From assembly GCA_959600835.1 (NCBI GenBank), contig CAUGNQ010000069.1, forward strand, positions 1 to 8,685: 8,685 bases of DNA, in the 5' to 3' direction. Each line of letters opens with the position of its first letter. Position 1 is the stretch's first letter. A program made the translations under genes and the position numbers. The stretch is from an uncultured Collinsella sp. (GTDB lineage: Bacteria; Actinomycetota; Coriobacteriia; Coriobacteriales; Coriobacteriaceae). Below the pieces are notes generated by a model. It was not told the origin of the DNA, made no database searches, and worked only from the letters and a program-made list of their open reading frames with translations. Below, one piece after another: positions 6,605-8,685 of the stretch.

Positions 6605-7378
6605 ATGGTTATCCAGTATCTTCTAGTTGCACTGGTCGCATTTATTGCGTCCATGGACGAGCAATTATTTGGCATTACGATGCTTGGTCGTCCGCTGTTT
6701 ACGAGCCTGTTTGTCGGCTTGATCCTTGGCGATGTCCAGCAGGGCGTTATCGTCGGCGCTGCTTTGGAGTCCATGTTCATGGGCGCCATCATGGTCGGCG
6801 CGGCGGTTCCTCCCGAGGTCTATGCCTCCGGCGTGCTTGGCTGCGCGTTTGCCGTCATTACGGGTACGGGCACGGCAACTGCCGTCGCGCTCGCCCTTCC
6901 CGTCTCCGTCTTCCTTCAGGTGTGGCGCAACTTCTGCTACGCCGTTCCGGGTGCCTTTGCCTGCAAGAAGATTGAGACCGCTCTGGCAAATCGCGATCTT
7001 GCAAAGGCGAACCTGTACCATCTGACCGTCGTGCCGCTGTCGATTGGCATTCCGTCTGCACTGCTGGTGTTTTGCTCGCTGTTCTTTGGTGCCGACCTCA
7101 TCAACAATGCGCTCAACGCGATTCCGCAGTTTGTGATGGACGGCCTCAACGTTGCATCCGGCGTCATGGTCTGCATCGGCTTCGCACTTCTTATTAGGAC
7201 CATGGGCGATAACAAGCTGCTTCCTTGGCTGTTCTTGGGATTCATTATGGTCATCTACCTCAAGATGGACGTTATCGGCGTCGCCGCAGCTGCCATTTGC
7301 GTCGCACTGCTCCTGGCCTTCCGCGAGGGCTCGTCCGGTCCGCAGACGGTTGCTGCAGATGAAGAGGAGGACTTCTAA
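6605..7378 (+). CDS. PTS mannose/fructose/sorbose-family EIIC
   Basis: This is a 257-aa integral membrane subunit of the EII-Sor (EIIC) family, which together with EIID forms the sugar channel. Several hydrophobic segments are visible, including about residues 3-17, 30-42, 75-103, 140-165, 183-203 and 207-240. The family block LGDVQQGVIVGAALESMFMG followed by VGAAVPPE (about residues 41-70) is present. The C-terminus is acidic (EEEDF). The start is taken as the ATG at 6605, because GGGG (6592-6595) is nine bases upstream. A TTG at 6596 is in frame but touches the purine run and adds only three residues. The TAA stop shares its last A with the EIID start, so the two are translationally coupled. 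Substrate specificity cannot be derived from the sequence alone. Confidence 0.92.
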   Translation: MVIQYLLVALVAFIASMDEQLFGITMLGRPLFTSLFVGLILGDVQQGVIVGAALESMFMGAIMVGAAVPPEVYASGVLGCAFAVITGTGTATAVALALPVSVFLQVWRNFCYAVPGAFACKKIETALANRDLAKANLYHLTVVPLSIGIPSALLVFCSLFFGADLINNALNAIPQFVMDGLNVASGVMVCIGFALLIRTMGDNKLLPWLFLGFIMVIYLKMDVIGVAAAAICVALLLAFREGSSGPQTVAADEEEDF

Positions 7379-8226
7379 TGGCTACCCAGAACACCGACCT
7401 CAAAGAGGCCAAGAAGGACGCGATTATGAGCCCCGATATGTATCGGAGCATGTTCCTTCGCCAGTTTACGAGCCAGTGCTCGCAGTCGTACGACAAGATG
7501 ATGGCAATGGGCTTCATGTACACCATTCAGAAGCCCCTGCGAAAGATCTATCCCAACGACGACGATTACTATGCGGCGCTCGATCGCCATACCGAGTTCT
7601 TTAACATCACGCCTCATGCGCTTCCGTTTGTAGCCGGCCTAACGGTTTCGATGGAAGAGCAGGCGGCTGCCGATAAGAACTTCGACACGTCCTCGATTAA
7701 CGCCATGAAGGTCGGCCTCATGGGACCGCTTTCCGGCATTGGCGATTCGTTCTACTGGGGTACGTTCCGCGTGGTCGCCGCCGGCATTGGTATTGGCATC
7801 GCTTCGACGGGCAACCCGCTCGGCCCCATCGTGTACGCGCTCATCTACTCCGTGATTAACTTTGCAACGCGTATCGTCGCAGCCCATCTGGGTTACGACC
7901 TGGGTACCAAGTTCCTGCAGCAGTCCGAAGAGAACAACCTTATGTCTCGCATGACGCATGCTGCCGGTGTCCTCGGAATGACCGTTATCGGCGCCATGAT
8001 TGCGGCACAGGTCTCCCTGTCCACTGCTTTGACCTTTGACGTGGGTGGTTCGGAGATTGTCCTGCAGGATCTGTTCGATTCGATCTTCCCCGGCCTGCTG
8101 CCCTTGCTGGCAACCTTTGCCTGCGTCGCCCTGTACAAAAAGGGCGTCAAGACCATTTGGATCATCTTGGGCATCTTTGCAATCTGCATCATCGGAACGG
8201 GCTTGGGAGTGTTCGCGGCGGCGTAA
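7378..8226 (+). CDS. PTS mannose/fructose/sorbose-family EIID
   Basis: This is a 282-aa membrane subunit of the EIID family (EIID-AGA), partner of EIIC in the translocation complex. The N-terminal 110 residues are mostly cytosolic-type helix (FLRQFTSQCSQSYDKMMAMG). The family signature KVGLMGPLSGIGDSFYWGT is at 111-129. Hydrophobic segments follow at roughly 131-150, 152-172, 197-215, 237-253 and 257-282. The start ATG overlaps the EIIC stop (TAATG) and is preceded by a near-perfect AGGAGG seven bases upstream, within the EIIC coding sequence, so coupled synthesis of the two subunits is expected. The gene is the last of the operon and is followed by a strong terminator. It is intact for the family. 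Confidence 0.94.
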   Translation: MATQNTDLKEAKKDAIMSPDMYRSMFLRQFTSQCSQSYDKMMAMGFMYTIQKPLRKIYPNDDDYYAALDRHTEFFNITPHALPFVAGLTVSMEEQAAADKNFDTSSINAMKVGLMGPLSGIGDSFYWGTFRVVAAGIGIGIASTGNPLGPIVYALIYSVINFATRIVAAHLGYDLGTKFLQQSEENNLMSRMTHAAGVLGMTVIGAMIAAQVSLSTALTFDVGGSEIVLQDLFDSIFPGLLPLLATFACVALYKKGVKTIWIILGIFAICIIGTGLGVFAAA

Positions 8227-8271
8227 TGTTGACTGCTATGCTCGCGCGTTGGATAACTAACTGACCGTTTG

Positions 8272-8308
8272 AAAACGGGGCTCGGCGTAAGGCCGGCCCC
8301 GTTTTTTT
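8272..8308 (+). terminator. Strong intrinsic terminator of the deglycase-EIIC-EIID operon
   Basis: AAAACGGGGC (8272-8281) pairs with GCCCCGTTTT (8296-8305), and an inner CGGC/GCCG stem (8283-8286 with 8292-8295) extends it. Seven T residues run from 8302 to 8308. The stem begins about 45 bases after the EIID stop. The A-tract on the left arm may make it work in both directions. Confidence 0.9.
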
Positions 8309-8360
8309 GTTTGAGGGATTTTCCGACCGTCCAAAAATCCACGCTCGTCCATCACTCACG

Positions 8361-8612
8361 TATCTCTCGTCTCTCATTCGTCACTAATACGAGAGATAAC
8401 TGAAAGACGAGAGATAAATACGAGAGATAACTGAGCAGCAAAGAGACAGGCAATCATGGTATTGTCTCAATACCAATTGTTCTACCAGCAATAATATGTA
8501 TAAATGAAGCAAATGGTAGACATTCCATCTCTATCTATCTCTTATCGCTAAGCCGAGAGATAGAGAGATAGAGAAATAGATGAGAGATAATTTTGAGAGA
8601 TAACTGAGAGAG
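8361..8612. repeat. GAGAGATA repeat array in an intergenic region
   Basis: The unit GAGAGATA recurs seven times on the plus strand: 8391, 8409, 8422, 8555, 8563, 8582 and 8595. An 18-bp exact direct repeat, AATACGAGAGATAACTGA, occurs at 8386-8403 and 8417-8434, and 13 bp of it recurs at 8595-8607. A copy in inverse orientation, TATCTCTCGT (8361-8370), pairs perfectly with 8389-8398. A second inverse block (8530-8542) pairs with 8556-8568 at 12 of 13 positions. At 8556-8574 the sequence is a perfect 19-nt mirror repeat. I see no coding potential. Its role is unknown: a repeat family, protein-binding sites, or slippage-derived DNA are possible. Confidence 0.75.
8457..8504 (+). promoter_or_regulatory. 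Palindrome and possible orphan promoter
   Basis: TGGTATTG (8457-8464) and CAATACCA (8468-8475) form a perfect 8-bp inverted repeat with a TCT centre, an operator-like shape. Directly after it come TTGTTC (8477-8482) and TATAAA (8499-8504), 16 bp apart, which could be -35 and -10 boxes. Further TACCA (8483-8487) and TGGTA (8514-8518) half-sites flank them. No credible gene follows within the window before the insertion sequence, so the promoter may belong to a gene separated by that insertion. Confidence 0.35.
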
Positions 8613-8616
8613 GGGG

Positions 8617-8685
8617 TGCGGACAGAAAGTTGGACCGCGGGGCGGTCCGGACTGGAGGTTCGCATGTACAGCAGGGAGAAGGTCG
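8617..8685 (+). mobile_element. Left end of an IS3/IS150-like insertion sequence (partial)
   Basis: The stretch TGCGGACAGAAAGTTGGACC from 8617 resembles the terminal repeats of IS150-group IS3 elements, which start with TG and contain an AAAGTTGGAC core. A 7-bp perfect hairpin GGACCGC/GCGGTCC (8632-8638 with 8642-8648) follows, then a Shine-Dalgarno sequence and a start codon. The tip position is an estimate, and the right end and target duplication lie outside the window. Confidence 0.55.
8664..8685 (+). CDS. Start of a transposase ORF (OrfA-like), cut by the window edge
   Basis: ATG at 8664 is preceded by GGAGG (8654-8658) at five bases. Only seven codons are visible, MYSREKV. This N-terminus looks like the beginning of the helix-turn-helix OrfA protein of IS3-family elements, and the IS-like terminal sequence just upstream agrees. 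Seven residues are too few to prove it; an unrelated gene start is possible. Confidence 0.5.

Noticed and set aside
8386..8434. Possible CRISPR array because of the 18-bp repeats
   Set aside because: There are only two full copies 31 bp apart with a 13-bp spacer, which itself contains another repeat unit. There are no cas genes and no regular spacing.
8504..8551. 15-codon ORF MKQMVDIPSLSISYR after the possible orphan promoter
   Set aside because: It has no Shine-Dalgarno sequence, overlaps the repeat array, and is too short to support as a gene.

Overview
The window looks like chromosomal DNA from a gut actinobacterium of the class Coriobacteriia, most likely Collinsella or a close relative. 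This rests on the high GC content, the C/G-ending codons, the mannose-family PTS genes and the style of the M16C peptidase. It is an inference, because no rRNA or marker gene is present.

Layout. Positions 1-164 hold a long inverted repeat and the terminator of a leftward gene. Positions 165-3203 (minus strand) encode a 1012-aa PreP-like M16C zinc metallopeptidase. A divergent intergenic region of about 280 bp then leads to a rightward locus. That locus contains a GntR/HutC-type regulator (3484-4188, own terminator), a PTS EIIA (4339-4758) and EIIB (4821-5294) pair ending at a strong terminator, a SIS-domain sugar-phosphate deglycase of the FrlB/FraB type (5489-6523), and the PTS membrane subunits EIIC (6605-7378) and EIID (7378-8226) ending at a second strong terminator. 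From 8309 to the right edge there is no convincing gene. This stretch holds a GAGAGATA-type repeat array, a nested palindrome with a possible promoter, and the left end of what appears to be an IS3/IS150-like insertion sequence whose first ORF starts at 8664 and runs off the window.

How the genes work together. EIIA, EIIB, EIIC and EIID make a complete mannose/sorbose-family PTS permease, which would bring in a sugar derivative and phosphorylate it. The SIS protein has the Glu and His positions of FrlB/FraB-type deglycases (E227, H243, 16 residues apart) and the C-terminal RRYY signature of that family. The simplest reading is uptake of an Amadori or Heyns compound (a glycated amino acid such as fructoselysine or glucoselysine) as its 6-phosphate, then cleavage to a hexose phosphate and a free amino acid. 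No separate kinase is needed, and none is present. The exact substrate cannot be read from the sequence.

Regulation. The locus appears to be two transcription units, EIIA-EIIB and deglycase-EIIC-EIID, separated by a terminator but each preceded by a TTGC-type -35 and a similar 20-bp imperfect palindrome (14 of 20 positions identical). Related half-sites lie in front of the GntR gene. These are candidate operators for the local regulator. The deglycase gene is unusual in three ways: strongly biased codons, a hairpin at the predicted 5' end of its mRNA, and a 13-bp perfect hairpin directly after its stop codon. Together these suggest it is made in much larger amounts than the membrane subunits.
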